Assembly (NCBI GenBank): GCA_907163375.1 | Contig: CAJQUW010012648.1 | Coordinates: 1-64,000 of the forward strand | Direction of reading: 5' to 3' | DNA: 64,000 nt | Source of the DNA: Prostheceraeus crozeri | Lineage: Eukaryota > Platyhelminthes > Polycladida > Euryleptidae | In this document: positions 35,086 through 46,237 of the stretch, piece by piece | Layout of the letters: each line of letters opens with the position of its first letter | Numbering within the stretch: position 1 is the stretch's first letter | Program-made: the position numbers and the translations under genes | Notes under the pieces: model-generated | Database searches by the model: none | What the model was told of the DNA's origin: nothing | What the model saw: the letters and a program-made list of their open reading frames with translations, nothing else

Positions 35086-37167
35086 ATAGTCCGACAAACA
35101 TGGGCTAGCAGGGTTCTCTTTAACTATGAATCCTTTCGTTTTAGCGGAAATTGATTGCCGCTTTTTCATCAATTGGAGGAATATTACCTCGATAAGAAAA
35201 TCCTAATGTAGGTAAATTCACGGCATTGTGCCTGCATGGAAGATCATCTCATATAAACCAGACTTTTCACTTTGCTGAAGCTAGCGAGACTGGAATGAAC
35301 AATAGCCGCTTGTTCAAGGTCACTTCAACCGCTCATTTAGGCGCCGAACGAAGTTAATGTTGCTAGTCTTAAGAGGAATCAAATGACTGAAGCCTGCCCT
35401 AGTGGCAAATTCTTGCCGAAGTGCCATTTGTTGTTATCAAAAATGCTGTTGTGCAGGCCTAAAGAGAAATGATAATAACCTTGAATATTTACAAAGTACA
35501 CTAAAAAGCTGCTGAAGCCTTCCCATTGTGAGCAACAGGAAAACGCCATTGTTTAGGTGCCGTTGTCATGACAACGCATGTCCATGTCCATTCTAGTTGT
35601 TAATCATCATAATGCCGGATTTCTACGGTAGATCAACTCTAATCATTACCTCGAGCCTCGTCAAAGTAACATTGCACTATCAATAACTGAAACCGATCTC
35701 CTACGGCCACAGATAGATTCATTTGCATGGGTTAGTCTAGAGCGGACATAATCCTATCTCAGACACCGCATGCAATAGCAGCAAGCGATAGAGATTGGCA
35801 GAGATATTCGTCTCTTTTTGTCTTGTGATTGACCAACCGCAAGCATTGCAGAAGTAGTTCTTATCAAAGAACCCACGAGCCTCAGCGGTCAGATTGCAGG
35901 CAGACCTGTCAAGTGCATATCCTACCTTAACTGAATTTCTCTCCGTGGTAAATTCCTCAGATGGGAATATTATTCCCGCCGTTCGACTTTTCACGATCTA
36001 AATTTGCTGACTGTGTACGCTTAATGTGGTGTCAATATTCTGGCTCATCAGAATTCAGGCTTGAATTCGCATTACGTTCAATGGAGAACTGATCTTCTTG
36101 CCCCTCGAGACTAGTTCTGGTCGTGACCATCAGTATTGAGGAAAGTCATCTCTAGACCCAAGCACGCAGACAAAGCAATTTATTATTGGCTGTGGCTGAC
36201 CCGCATCGAGAGAGAAGTCAGGGATGTGTGGATGATGGGAAAAAACGAACACAACACAGTGGCTTTGTGTTCCCTCATCACTTTAATATGCGAGCATGTT
36301 TAAATTTATGTATAATCGCATTTCTCTTAAACCGTATGTTCCGCTGCTCTGAGTGAAATGTTTGTCAGTAAAAGAAAGAGGGAATATTGATCTGCACGTC
36401 AATGACTCACTTCGGATCATAGAAGGTCATCTGTGAGGTGAATAAATTAATCAAATGACACGCAAGAAGTCACTGACCTTCGAAATAATTTCACGTGTCT
36501 CATGATATTTGAGTTGAAACTGAATAATGTCCAGGAGACATGAAGCCCCACTGCGATTACTGCAGGAAGAATCTGCCGTGATATCGCATTCGATGTCCCA
36601 AATACAGACTGAAACAATATGGAATCTCACGCGAGAATCTACTTACCAACGGTGCTTATTATTAGATACTTGAGAATTTCAATCGTGCAAAATCGTTTTC
36701 TCGTCTATTCAAAGTACCAACAGTACAGTAACCGCTGAAACTTCGCGACTTTGGTTGAATTTCACGAATCTTGTATGGTGGATCATTTTAACATCGTTGT
36801 AATCTTGACCAGGGATTGTAGCGTCCAGTGATCATTTTAAAAAGTGCTGTATGTCATTTCTTTTTCATATCTGCATCAAACCGTTGGATTTCTATCTGAA
36901 AATGAATGTAGTCTATTCCTTTTTAATGCAGTATTTGCTTCCAAGCAACCTCGGCACCGTCAATGGAACATGCAAAAATATCTGTTGGAATTCGTGCATC
37001 TCTACATCGGAAGATTGCTGTTAGAATGTTGAGTCGCGCGTGACGGCCATCACTGTCATCTCAATTTTAAAATCAAGCAGATAGAGCAAAAAATGATAGT
37101 TTACTGATCTGCATTGTCGATGAAACGTGAATGTATGCGGATGTGCATAATGGCAGTATTAAATACT
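35086..37167. other. intergenic or intronic, nothing certain
   Basis: This is where upstream exons of the DCAF17-like gene would be expected on the minus strand. An open frame at 35737-35994 contains a donor-like AAGGTAGGAT but no family match, and a GTAAGTAG donor-like word near 36635-36645 has no recognisable exon before it. Neither is called. Confidence 0.4.
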
Positions 37168-37325
37168 AAGTGAGTTTGGTCATCGGTCGGTACCAATATG
37201 ATAATCAGAAAAGAAAAAGAAGTTAATTTTCTCGACCGATATTGTATTGCAAAATCAAAATGCCCACGTTTCGTCATAGACTTAGTCATGAGCAATAGAA
37301 CTTAATCTACAATAAAATTAAGTAT
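37168..37325 (-). mobile_element. Penelope-like terminal fragment
   Basis: Closely similar to the left end of the 14.1 kb Penelope-like composite: GTCGGTACCAATATGA, GAAGTTAATT, CTCGACCGA and TTTCGTCATAGACTTAG words occur in the same order. It is a solitary end without coding sequence, in the same orientation as the left arm at 14.1 kb. Confidence 0.72.
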
Positions 37326-39400
37326 TAAAGGTTTACAGAATCAAGAGTAGGCATGTAACGTGTATTCATGATTCTCAATTCGAAACAATTCAAAAGTAAG
37401 GGAATGGCAAGGAAACCTATATTTGTATAACAACAAATTATTTTCAATTAAAATCTGTCTTATTCAAGAAGCTATCTTCAGGGAACTTAAATATATAACA
37501 TTAGTATTCAAGCTCCCTGAAGAAGATAAGATAGAAATTAATTGGAAATATTTTGCTATTACAGCAATATAGGTCTACTTTTAAATTATTTACAATGAAT
37601 CAAGGCATTTTTCTCAATTCGGAACGTTTACCCTCCAAGGATATTCGTTCGCCTTTCAGAGTAGGGTTTTGGTCAAACCTGTTTTGACTCCATATTGCCA
37701 GACCCGGGTGACGATATTCAACATTGCAGACACTTGCATGATATATTCCGAAGTTAGTTTTACAAATAATTTTACAAAATACAGCCAAAGAGAGACTGTT
37801 GCCCTAAAAATGGCCGGAAAGCCTCGACCATACATGGGAACTATCAAATTTTGCCCAATCAAATTCAGCAATCCAAGAAATAAATCTTATTAGACCTATT
37901 TGCTGTCAATGAACTTGGCAGATGTGTGGAAGGGAGAAACAAAAAAATAACCACAAAAGCTGACTCCTCGAATCGGCCATATTTTCGGAAGCTTAAAAAT
38001 GGCTTTGCTCAGGTATTTGACCATACTCCCAGCAAGTGGAAGAAAGGATGGCGTAAGATGTGGGCATGACTTAGTTGCAGTCTTCAGGAACGATTTTCGA
38101 GGCTCAGCAAAATTCGTCTTCTCGAGTAGGAGAATTCTTCTCTACGTGGTCTTCAATTTTTGGACTTGTGCTCAGGAGTAATAAGAAGTACAGGACAAGG
38201 GCCAGCTCTAATGAAGAAGATGTAGTAAATCTCTCATTCATTTCTCAGATCATTTCCTGATGAATTCACATCCGCTTCTCTACCGAGGGGAATCCGTCCA
38301 GTGTAGTCTATAAAAACAGTCTAAAACTCGAGATGATTTGAAAACTTCATTACAGCATTCCTGTAAATAGAATGAGCAAACAGACACTTAGGAGCGTGTC
38401 ATCCGATAGTGTAAAACACGCACATCTGTGGAGTGTCTCACATGCCAGTTCAACCGCTTCCCATCTGCTGTGTTTTCAAACAAATAAAATTTCTTCACAC
38501 TCAACATTCCCATCTTGTCTGTTCCCATCATTTCTCTGCAGTATTTGTAAAGATACAGTCAACAATGTTTGTGGCTACAAGTGGACTCATGGTAGCCTTG
38601 AGCTGAACAGGAACTGAATTCTGAAAGTAGTTAGTTATGAGTCGCAGAGGGAACCACACCAGTCTTTAGGTCCGGACGCGATGAATGACCGTATGGTTCG
38701 GGAGACAACATTTATCGCTTCATACATTTGAACATTAAAATACGGAAAACATGGATTTTAGATTAGATTAATGTATAATTGCTTAATCATTCAATCAAAA
38801 TGACGGAAAATATAGGATTAATTAGGATCATTTCAACTAATTTATGTTGAATATTTGCGTTCATTAGAAACAAGAAAAACTGAAATCGCTGCCTAACTGG
38901 GGAAATGGTGGAAGCGAAGACTGAAAACTTCCCTATATTCGCATGTTAAATTTTTGAAAGTAACTGCAGTATTTCTCAATCAATTTAATCCTAAGGTCAG
39001 TCAATTTAATCCATTTTTTTAAATATTTTTCTCTCTTTTACTTGTTTTTTGTTGCGACAATAGAACGCATTTTATTGACTTGAATGATAAGCTGGACAAT
39101 CTATGAGCCCACGAATTAAATTTGCATCCTCAGAAAAGCGTAGATAACTTTATATTCATAACTATTCTACAGACATATTTAATGCATGCTCTGAATGTGA
39201 TAATCCACGACTTAGTAGATAAGCACAAAACTTACTTGTACAATGACATGCCTCATTCTACTTCTATTCAATCGAAAGATATCTATGGTCTACAATTTCA
39301 AATTTTTCACTGGAGCTATCAGAGACCAAATATGACTGATGAAATACCATTGATTTGTGGCGTATTTGATTTGAAACAGCAACATCTACCAGAAAGTGTC
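37326..39400. other. intergenic, nothing recognised
   Basis: No exon, RNA or repeat boundary recognised over about 2 kb. Confidence 0.45.
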
Positions 39401-39404
39401 ACAT

Positions 39405-40260
39405 TAAGATAAACTTCGTATCTTGGACTGTTACAGAAGTGGTGGAAGTCTCGGTCATTTAGCGGATGCACTCAGCATTCATATAAAGACTGCCCGAAGC
39501 ATTGCCAGGAAAGACAGCTCTTCTCTGGGTATGCGAGGAGGCTCATGGAAGAAAGTCAGACCCAGTGATAGACAAATGCTGATTGTCATAGTGGACGAGA
39601 ATCCAGAATTCACATTAAAGCAGATTCATGAACGCTTTCGACAAGTAACTGGTAATCAAATCTCTGTTCCTGCAATTGATCGCCATTTAGATGGACATGG
39701 TTACTCGTTGAAGCTCCTTTTCTAACAAACAATTGATAAGAATCGAGAAGACGTGAAGGTTAGCTGGATACAGTGGGCGAACTGGTTGAGGACTGACTGA
39801 GTCCAGATATTATATTGACGAAACGAATTTCAACGCCTGGTGTGCGATAGTGAAAGGAAGATCAAGAATTGGTACCGCTGCATCAGTGAGTCGCCTGTCT
39901 TCAAAAGCAGCTAGCCTCAACGTGATTTCCTGCATGTCCAACACATGCCTATTCCATTATGAATTTCTACCGAAAGTGACACATGTTCAATTCAACCAAT
40001 TTCTTGAACAGCGTTCAGCTATGACAATTGAGGATATTGCATGTTTTATTTTCGACAATGCTCCAACAAGATATCGGACAATTCCTTATACATTAGAAAG
40101 CAGGTTCCCACTACCACCCGTTTTAAGGCTTAAGATAGAAAAGCATCTGTGTAGCCATATTGCATTTATTCTCAATATGAAAAACAATCGATTTCATTTA
40201 CTTGTCAAAGAGAGTTGCAAGCACAAAGAACAATGCTTGAAGCTTAATGGTCAACAGTGA
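39405..40260 (+). pseudogene. decayed DDE transposase (Tc1/mariner superfamily, DDE_3-like)
   Basis: The front part (about 39410-39720) encodes a paired-like helix-turn-helix: LDCYRSGGSLGHLADAL, then IHIKTARSIA, a GRP-like linker region and a second segment with KQIHERF. The rear part (about 39810-40250) contains YIDETNFNAW (first catalytic Asp), GRSRIGTAA, LNVISCMS and CFIFDNAPT (second catalytic Asp). The two parts are in different frames with a stop between them, and no clear third acidic residue or C-terminus follows. No terminal inverted repeats were found. The start is not an ATG, so the N-terminus is probably lost. Confidence 0.72.
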
Positions 40261-40815
40261 AGGGAATTCAAACATTTTTCTAGACTGAAGCAAAAAGAAA
40301 TCTAACTTCATTACAGAAGCCTTGATGAATTTAACCTTCTCAAGAGAGAGCGCGTGTTGGCTCGTTGACACACTACGCTGTGAACTGGTACATGAATGAA
40401 TTCTTAGGGATTGTGCATAAATACATGAACAGCAATTGCTTGTAAAAAATAGATGCATTGGACTCTGCTTCTTGTAGACAATAGAAAAACTAATGCTTGA
40501 ATAAATATGTCCCTTTCCTTCTCATCCATTGCGACCTTGTCTTCGAGTAGAAAATGATATTGTTGCAACGCTGCAATACCACGGTGAATAAGAACAACAC
40601 GGGTTAAGAACACAAATGCGGTTTAAACGAAAAGGAAAATCACTTAATGCATTAGGTCAAATCCAGTTATCCAAAAAATAGATAAATTATCAAAAATGAT
40701 AAGAAATTCTCCCGTTTAAGCGGTGTGACTTCCGGAAACTCTCCCTCTTAGTCGGAGTTTTTTTACATGTGTTGGAAATGTTTCCTGACTTTTTTGCCGT
40801 TTAAGCGGCTCTGAC
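40261..40815. other. intergenic spacer
   Basis: No gene recognised. CCGTTTAAGCGG-type words near 40710-40730 and 40797-40808 are akin to the pogo-like end that follows. Confidence 0.4.
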
Positions 40816-40858
40816 CCAGTCGAGACCCGCTTAGCGGAGACTGGACACATTAAGTATC
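40705..40858. repeat. possible pogo-like terminal fragment
   Basis: Repeated CCGTTTAAGCGG and CCGCTTAGCGGA words, the last within CAGTCGAGACCCGC, resemble the ends of pogo/Tigger-type elements (CAGT followed by a CCGCTTAAGCGG-like block). A matching second terminus and a TA duplication were not established. Confidence 0.35.
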
Positions 40859-41650
40859 TCTCTCCTAGCATCAATCGTAACTCGTAAGTTAGAAATGACA
40901 AATTTCTGAACATTGAATCTTACTCTTTCATATTAATATGAAAGCAGGCATCGTTTGGCTCATTTATCTCAATTTTCCCAGACGACAAGCGAGCGCCCGA
41001 AACGACGGGAGCGTGCGTACATAGTTTTACTAAAAATCTGTTGAAAAGGACTGAGCATTCACGTGCGGCGAAGCTGCGCTAATGATTTTGTTGTTTTATC
41101 TGTGAGATGTGCAGACAAATAGCCTTAATCTCGTCTGCAATCTATTTGTCAATCAAGCTACTAAGAGCTGGTGTTCCAATTACGAACCTTGGGAGTTGGG
41201 AAGAAGTCTGTCGAAGTTACGACTTCGCCTTGCGGTGACAAACATAAGACAGGCTTCACACATCAGGAAATCTTTCATCTAACTTGTCACAGCTCATTTC
41301 AGTGTTGTCGCAATAACTTCTCGCTTTTGCAGATCAACGTGTCAAGTGCTGGTTATCTTAAGTACTTGTTCTCTTCATCAGCCGTGAACGACAAGATGTC
41401 GGAGCACTTTATAGAGAGTGCAACTTTCTGGGGAGCAAACATGAACCGTGAACAAATTTCCAGGCATAAAATGAAAGACAGAATGGAAGTATTGTCATGA
41501 ATAGCGACTGTGCAAATGGCACTGCATTTATTAGGCTTGACTATTCCTTCGCCATGCTAGCTAAATAAATTGATCAAAAGGGCAGCCCTCTGAAAAAAGC
41601 ATACTAAATGTAAAAAAAGCATGACGAAATGTATAATACTATTATAAACC
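40859..41650. other. intergenic, nothing recognised
   Basis: A 109-codon open frame at 41171-41500 lacks motifs and splice context and is not called. Confidence 0.4.
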
Positions 41651-42359
41651 GAGCTTCGACTTCGATTGAAACTTTAATCGAGGTCGAGGTCAGGTTTCTT
41701 TTTTATCTTTATTGGAAGGTATTTTGAATACATTGATCTTGTTGGAATATAGCACATACGAGTATTATGGACCATGCTAATAGGCCTAAAGAGGAAATTA
41801 TTGCGGTGTATGCCTATGTTCCAGTATGCATGTAATATCTAACGAATGGTAAAATTAACATAGTGGCACGCAGCCTTTGGTGACTATAACTGGTGACACA
41901 GGTCGGAGCGCTTCTGCTCATGAATGTAAAGGCTTCTCAATGGTTTAAGGCATAAAAATGACTAAGATTATCTCTCAATATAGTATAAAGGAATTTAAAT
42001 TACAAACAAATAGGGCAATGAAGCTTTGAATGAAAACAATGAGTCATTATAGTCGAACTTTGTATTATACACATGTATATCATACCATAAAAACTAGGAT
42101 AGCGCTTGGGCTAGCGGTAGACCTTGTGTCAATCATTCGACGATCGATCGGCTCAAAGCTGAGGGAAGTTGTCAAAAACAATAACAAGAACTATTGAAGA
42201 TTTTTATCTTCAATTATAGCTATGAAGATTTTATCTGTAGATTTCCCGACATGTATACAAAATGACTACTTTTCAATATAGTAGGGAAATTTTCATTACT
42301 TAAGTTTCAGCAACTGTCCGACCTCGACTCGATATATTTCATATCGAGGTCGAGGTCGG
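41651..42359. repeat. two related GACCTCGAC hairpins 0.65 kb apart
   Basis: Hairpin 1 has arms at 41651-41667 and 41676-41692. Hairpin 2 has arms at 42318-42335 and 42341-42359 with a 5-base loop and a single 1-base bulge. Both are built on the same GACCTCGAC and TCGAT words. They may be the folded ends of one non-autonomous element spanning this interval; no target duplication was confirmed. Confidence 0.5.
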
Positions 42360-42803
42360 GAAGAAGTCATCGAGGACGAGGAGTATCTCATTTCATTAGG
42401 ACATCGTATGACAGACTGTAAGAGAGAGAACTCGTTTATATTTGCAAGAAAATATTTCCATGAACCATCACCGTGCTATGTATTAAGCTTTCATTGACCT
42501 GTGGAAAAATCACACACAGAGTACACTAGAGATTGGAGTTGGAGAAGAGGAATTTCATTTAAGACACCAATATTAAAATATTAGCTGTTTGCAAGAGCTG
42601 CACAACCATGCAGAAGAATCTAAAACTCAGTTTTATCAAAATATTTAGGATGAAACTAAATCACAAATTACATGCGACAACAATGTCCTAATTTAACTTA
42701 GAATTGCAGATTTTCCCAAAATAAGCGAGCTCTGACCGAGTAGACATCGAAGAGACCTTGAGCACAAGTTCATGTAAAAAACGCATTTTTTTGTAAATAA
42801 TCA

Positions 42804-42849
42804 CCTTTTCGAGTTGTCAAGGTCACGTCGATTTGACAACTCGAAAAGG
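42804..42849. repeat. perfect 17-base hairpin
   Basis: CCTTTTCGAGTTGTCAA at 42804-42820 is exactly mirrored at 42833-42849 around a 12-base loop. It is isolated, with no element ends seen around it. It could be a short MITE core or a structured regulatory site. Confidence 0.7.
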
Positions 42850-43766
42850 GCCATGAACTGGAACGCTTTAGTGTTCCCAGCAGGTGTCTTCGGGATACAT
42901 GAACTTGAACGAAGTCCGGTACCAACGTACAAATCGTTCAAATGTGACATGGTTGAATTAACAGATCATTAAGAATACTATTTGATAAATCACAATTAAT
43001 TAACAGTATAACATCATTTTCCCGACTTCTGGTATCCCCAAGACCTTCAGACTTAGCACTAGTTAACGTCTGATATTGAATCAATTTAAGTAAGTAACTC
43101 CTACATGCAGCGAGACGATGACCAGTTTGAAAAACAAGATCTATCATACCGCAACGCCGCTCATTGCAAATCACAATTGATGATGTGCACCGAGCCTTCG
43201 CATCGCCTAAAAACATCGCAATAAACAGTCTTTATTACACTCCATTGAAACACATTAGCACATAGTAGAATGTTTTCATCCTCTAAAACTGTGAATACTA
43301 CATGGAAAACGGTAAATCTCATGGAATACCGTTCACTACAATTCCACGACAAGTAAAGATAGATTCCTGATAGCCATAAAACTCACTCAACTCGTGCAAA
43401 GATATCCATCTTTATTGTATTATTCTTGATCAACAAACTATGCCCTTCGGGCTCGTGCACAGGCATGTTGATTACGAAAAATACAATGATGGATACTTTG
43501 CACCTGTTGCGCAATTAACTATTACACGGACATGTAAAACATATAGAATAGAAATCAGAAAATCAGATGTTGATAACTTTGACACTCTTCTTTGTTGTTC
43601 AATTGAGGTCTTAAATCTTTGATTAAAATGGCTTCATTATAATGCTGTCTGATGCTAAAATTTTTATGGTGAAAGGAAAGATTTTAATGCGGTAGATAAT
43701 TCCATTCCATTGGAGGTTCCCACTAGAGGGTGAAGATGCCGTGGTTTGACATTGTAGAGTATGCTC
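42850..43766. other. intergenic, nothing recognised
   Basis: No gene or repeat boundary recognised. Confidence 0.45.
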
Positions 43767-43824
43767 TGGGAAGAACCAAGTAAGCTGATATTCAGTTCAA
43801 AATTTTTATTTTTTAGGTACGGTA

Positions 43825-43866
43825 ATACATTTCGATCTATACTCACAGATCATCGTCAGACGAGTG
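43825..43866 (-). ncRNA. hammerhead-like motif at the Penelope-like end
   Basis: The minus strand has CUGACGA (43853-43859), one extra U, a perfect GAUCU/AGAUC stem II, then GAAA (43830-43833) and UGUA. The core boxes fit a hammerhead, but the flanking stem I does not pair here and there is an extra base before stem II, so self-cleavage by this copy alone is doubtful. Hammerhead motifs are known in Penelope-like elements. Confidence 0.45.
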
Positions 43867-44199
43867 AATCATAGCTTAAGTAAACAAGAATTTCAAACAT
43901 GTAAACGAAGTAACATAGAATTGATGCTAGTAACAAGCAAAGACAAAGTCTATAGCTAGGAAAGAAATAACATAGAACAATTGAAACAGATTGCACTGGA
44001 TTACAATTTACCGGTAGTAAAGCATAAGCTCTAATCTGACAGAAAAGTGAACAAAATTTAACAAATTTAAATGAAAAGGAAATCATTGAATTGTTCAAGC
44101 TCTCTACTGTTGTCTATTTCAGATTTGAGTTTTTTTTTACTATAATAGGCCTCTCTCAGGCGTAAGTTGGTACTGTCAGTCACTTGACACAATGCTGGT

Positions 44200-44673
44200 T
44201 TCAACAGTGTTGTTGTTGCGTTTTAAGATGTTCATTAATTGTAGAATTTTTATTAGTATTGTGTTCTCTGAATCGTGTGTGCGAGGGTCGGATTGTGCTA
44301 CCAATTTAGTTTTTATTGCATTCAGTGCATGCTAATTTATATACAACATTCCTCCTATGACATATTTTTGCACCATTAATTGGACAATTTCGGAGGGAAG
44401 ATAATGAAGTGTTATAGTGTTTCTTAAATTGTTAGAGTAGAGATTTAGTTTTGCGTACCATAAATACATTCTTTTTTTATTTTCTAAAGATAGATTATAT
44501 TTCTTTGTCAATTTCATCAGATATAGAAGGATAACGGAAGAATATTGAATTATCGATGTTGATTTTCTTTTTCTTCCTTTTCGCATTTTATGTTTGGATT
44601 TTGAAATGATTTTATCAGGGTATCCATTCAATTTCAATGTATGGTCAAATTTTTTTAATCGTGTTTCAGGCAA
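44200..44673 (-). pseudogene. Penelope-like protein C-terminus (linker plus GIY-YIG relic)
   Basis: The readable stretch 44332-44673 has a basic KMRKGRKRK block, then a hydrophobic and charged segment typical of the region after the Penelope reverse transcriptase. It is followed by a VVYKLACTECN block and IGST, the GIY-YIG front with its cysteine pair. The domain is broken and not functional. Confidence 0.65.
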
Positions 44674-45039
44674 AAATATTCAAATTCAAATTGAAAACAA
44701 TTCAGTGATTTCATTTAAATTAGTTAAATTTTGTTTACTTTCCTTTCAGATTTAAGTTTATGCTCTCCTACCGGTAAATTGTAATCCAGTACAATCTGTT
44801 TCAATTGTTCTATGTTATCCCTTTCCTATGAAGGGTATGAAAAGACTATATTAGGAAACATAAAGGCTATAGACTTTGCCTTTATATCAACAACAAGACT
44901 TGTCACTAGTATAAATTCTATGTTACTTCGTTTACATGTTTGAAATTCTTGTTTACCTAAGATGTGATTCACTTGTCTGACGATAATACAATTTAAATAA
45001 AAATTTGAAACTTAACATCAGCTTACTTGGTTCTTCCCA

Positions 45040-45709
45040 CAACATACTATATAATAATTCTTACTAGAGCTGCAGGTTAGCCTACTAATCCTAAGCAGTT
45101 GATAGTTGCGTGTGAAGGCTGGCCACACCACTAGCTTACTAGCATGATGGAACAATTATGAGTAAAAAATTCTGTTATTCATTCTACTTTTCAGCTATTT
45201 TCATTCCATACTATTTTGACATTTATTTTAGGTTATGTCATTGTACGTGTACTGTATCTGCAAACTTCATAATCTAATATACGTCTAGCAGTCCTGTGGA
45301 ATCAGAAACTAAACCCTGGTGTCAAAAGAAATCCCATGAAGTCTAGCTTCAACAGCGAGAATTTCAGGTTAATTGCCCAAGAAGGAGAAAATATTTCTCA
45401 TCAAAGTTAATAGTTACTTGTGAGGCACGCTGTAGGTAAATATCAGAAGGATTGTCTGAATTTTGACGGGAAAAAGAAGAAAATTGTATTCATTAGAAAC
45501 CTAGACCTAGACCAGCGGGAAACATGCTATACATGCTCACATCGTAAAATTCCAGTCGTCTCTCAAATTTGACTAAATCATTGTCTGAACTTTTCAGTTC
45601 CAGAATTAATTAATTTCTCACTCGGATGGAGAATGAGTAAGGACGTTGATAATCTTGCATACAAGAAGAGAATTCTCAGTTGTTCAATGAAACAAGAATT
45701 CATAAGAGG
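45040..45709. other. intergenic, nothing recognised
   Basis: No gene or repeat recognised between the Penelope-like element and the tRNA. Confidence 0.45.
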
Positions 45710-45719
45710 AAAAACAAAA
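45710..45719 (-). terminator. Pol III terminator of tRNA-Pro
   Basis: On the minus strand, runs of four and five T follow the tRNA 3' end within three bases, the normal Pol III stop signal. Confidence 0.75.
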
Positions 45720-45721
45720 TA

Positions 45722-45793
45722 GGGCTCAGCCGGGATTTGAACCCGGGACCTCTCGCACCCAAAGCGAGAATCATACCCCTAGACCACTGAGCC
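45722..45793 (-). tRNA. tRNA-Pro (anticodon TGG)
   Basis: A 72-base intact cloverleaf. The acceptor GGCTCAG pairs fully with CTGAGCC. The anticodon stem TCTCGC/GCGAGA holds the loop TTTGGGT, giving TGG. The T arm is CCCGGGTTCAAATCCCGG with a perfect B box, and an A box is present in the D arm. The usual animal tRNA-Pro has GGCTCGT and ACGAGCC; here both sides differ together, so pairing is kept. No intron. A T-run terminator follows directly, so it is likely active. Confidence 0.95.
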
Positions 45794-46148
45794 GCTGCAT
45801 GCCAGAGCAATAACTAATCGAGAGATTCCCTACGCTGCAGCTTACAAACCAGGCAACGGCTGCGATCAGTGCATTTCATCTCTCGTTAGGGAATAAGCAG
45901 GAAACGTCAATTGAATGTTTTCCGATTTAGTTGTGTCGTCCTACGTCTTACAATTTAAGTGATCCAGATTTTTCAAAGTCAACATAGCCTGAGGAGAAAG
46001 GACCTATTCGTCTGTCCAAAGTGATTTCTAATAAATTCCAAACAAAAATTGATGAAGTTTATGTTTGTCTGATAATTCTAATTGTTCTCCTCCGATACTT
46101 CACGGCATTATCACTGAGTGGGTATTGTTGTGTGCAGATTAGTCACCG
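45794..46148. other. spacer upstream of tRNA-Pro
   Basis: No gene recognised. Confidence 0.45.
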
Positions 46149-46233
46149 TTTATCGTGATGAAAACACAATTCCGATGCAAACGATCCCTGAATGAACTTC
46201 TTGTTTTGCAAATTATGTTTTCATCACGATAAA
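46149..46233. repeat. short inverted repeat next to the LINE 3' end
   Basis: TTTATCGTGATGAAAACA followed by a variant CAATT at 46149-46171 is mirrored at 46210-46233 with one mismatch, around a 38-base loop. It could be a hairpin MITE. It sits directly beside the 3' tail of the LINE relic. Confidence 0.6.
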
Positions 46234-46237
46234 TGAA

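Larger units (their letters stand above)
43767..45039 (-). mobile_element. second Penelope-like retroelement, inverted-end composite
   Basis: Left (43767-44100) and right (about 44690-45039) blocks are inverted copies, sharing TGGGAAGAACCAAGTAAGCT at the outside and words such as ACGAAGTAACATAGAA and GGATTACAATTTACCGGTA inside. Between them, minus-strand sequence encodes a lysine-rich linker and a GIY-YIG-type domain, in the same order as in Penelope-like proteins. The layout matches the composite at 14.1 kb, but the sequence is a different family. It is decayed and truncated; no reverse transcriptase core was seen. Confidence 0.75.

Noticed and set aside
35737-35994. Minus-strand frame with cysteines, considered as another exon of the DCAF17-like gene
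   Set aside because: The translation does not match DCAF17 as I recall it, and only one weak donor-like site is present.
36621-36760. Minus-strand GTAAGTAG donor-like site with a possible short exon before it
   Set aside because: The candidate exon has no family match and a weak acceptor.
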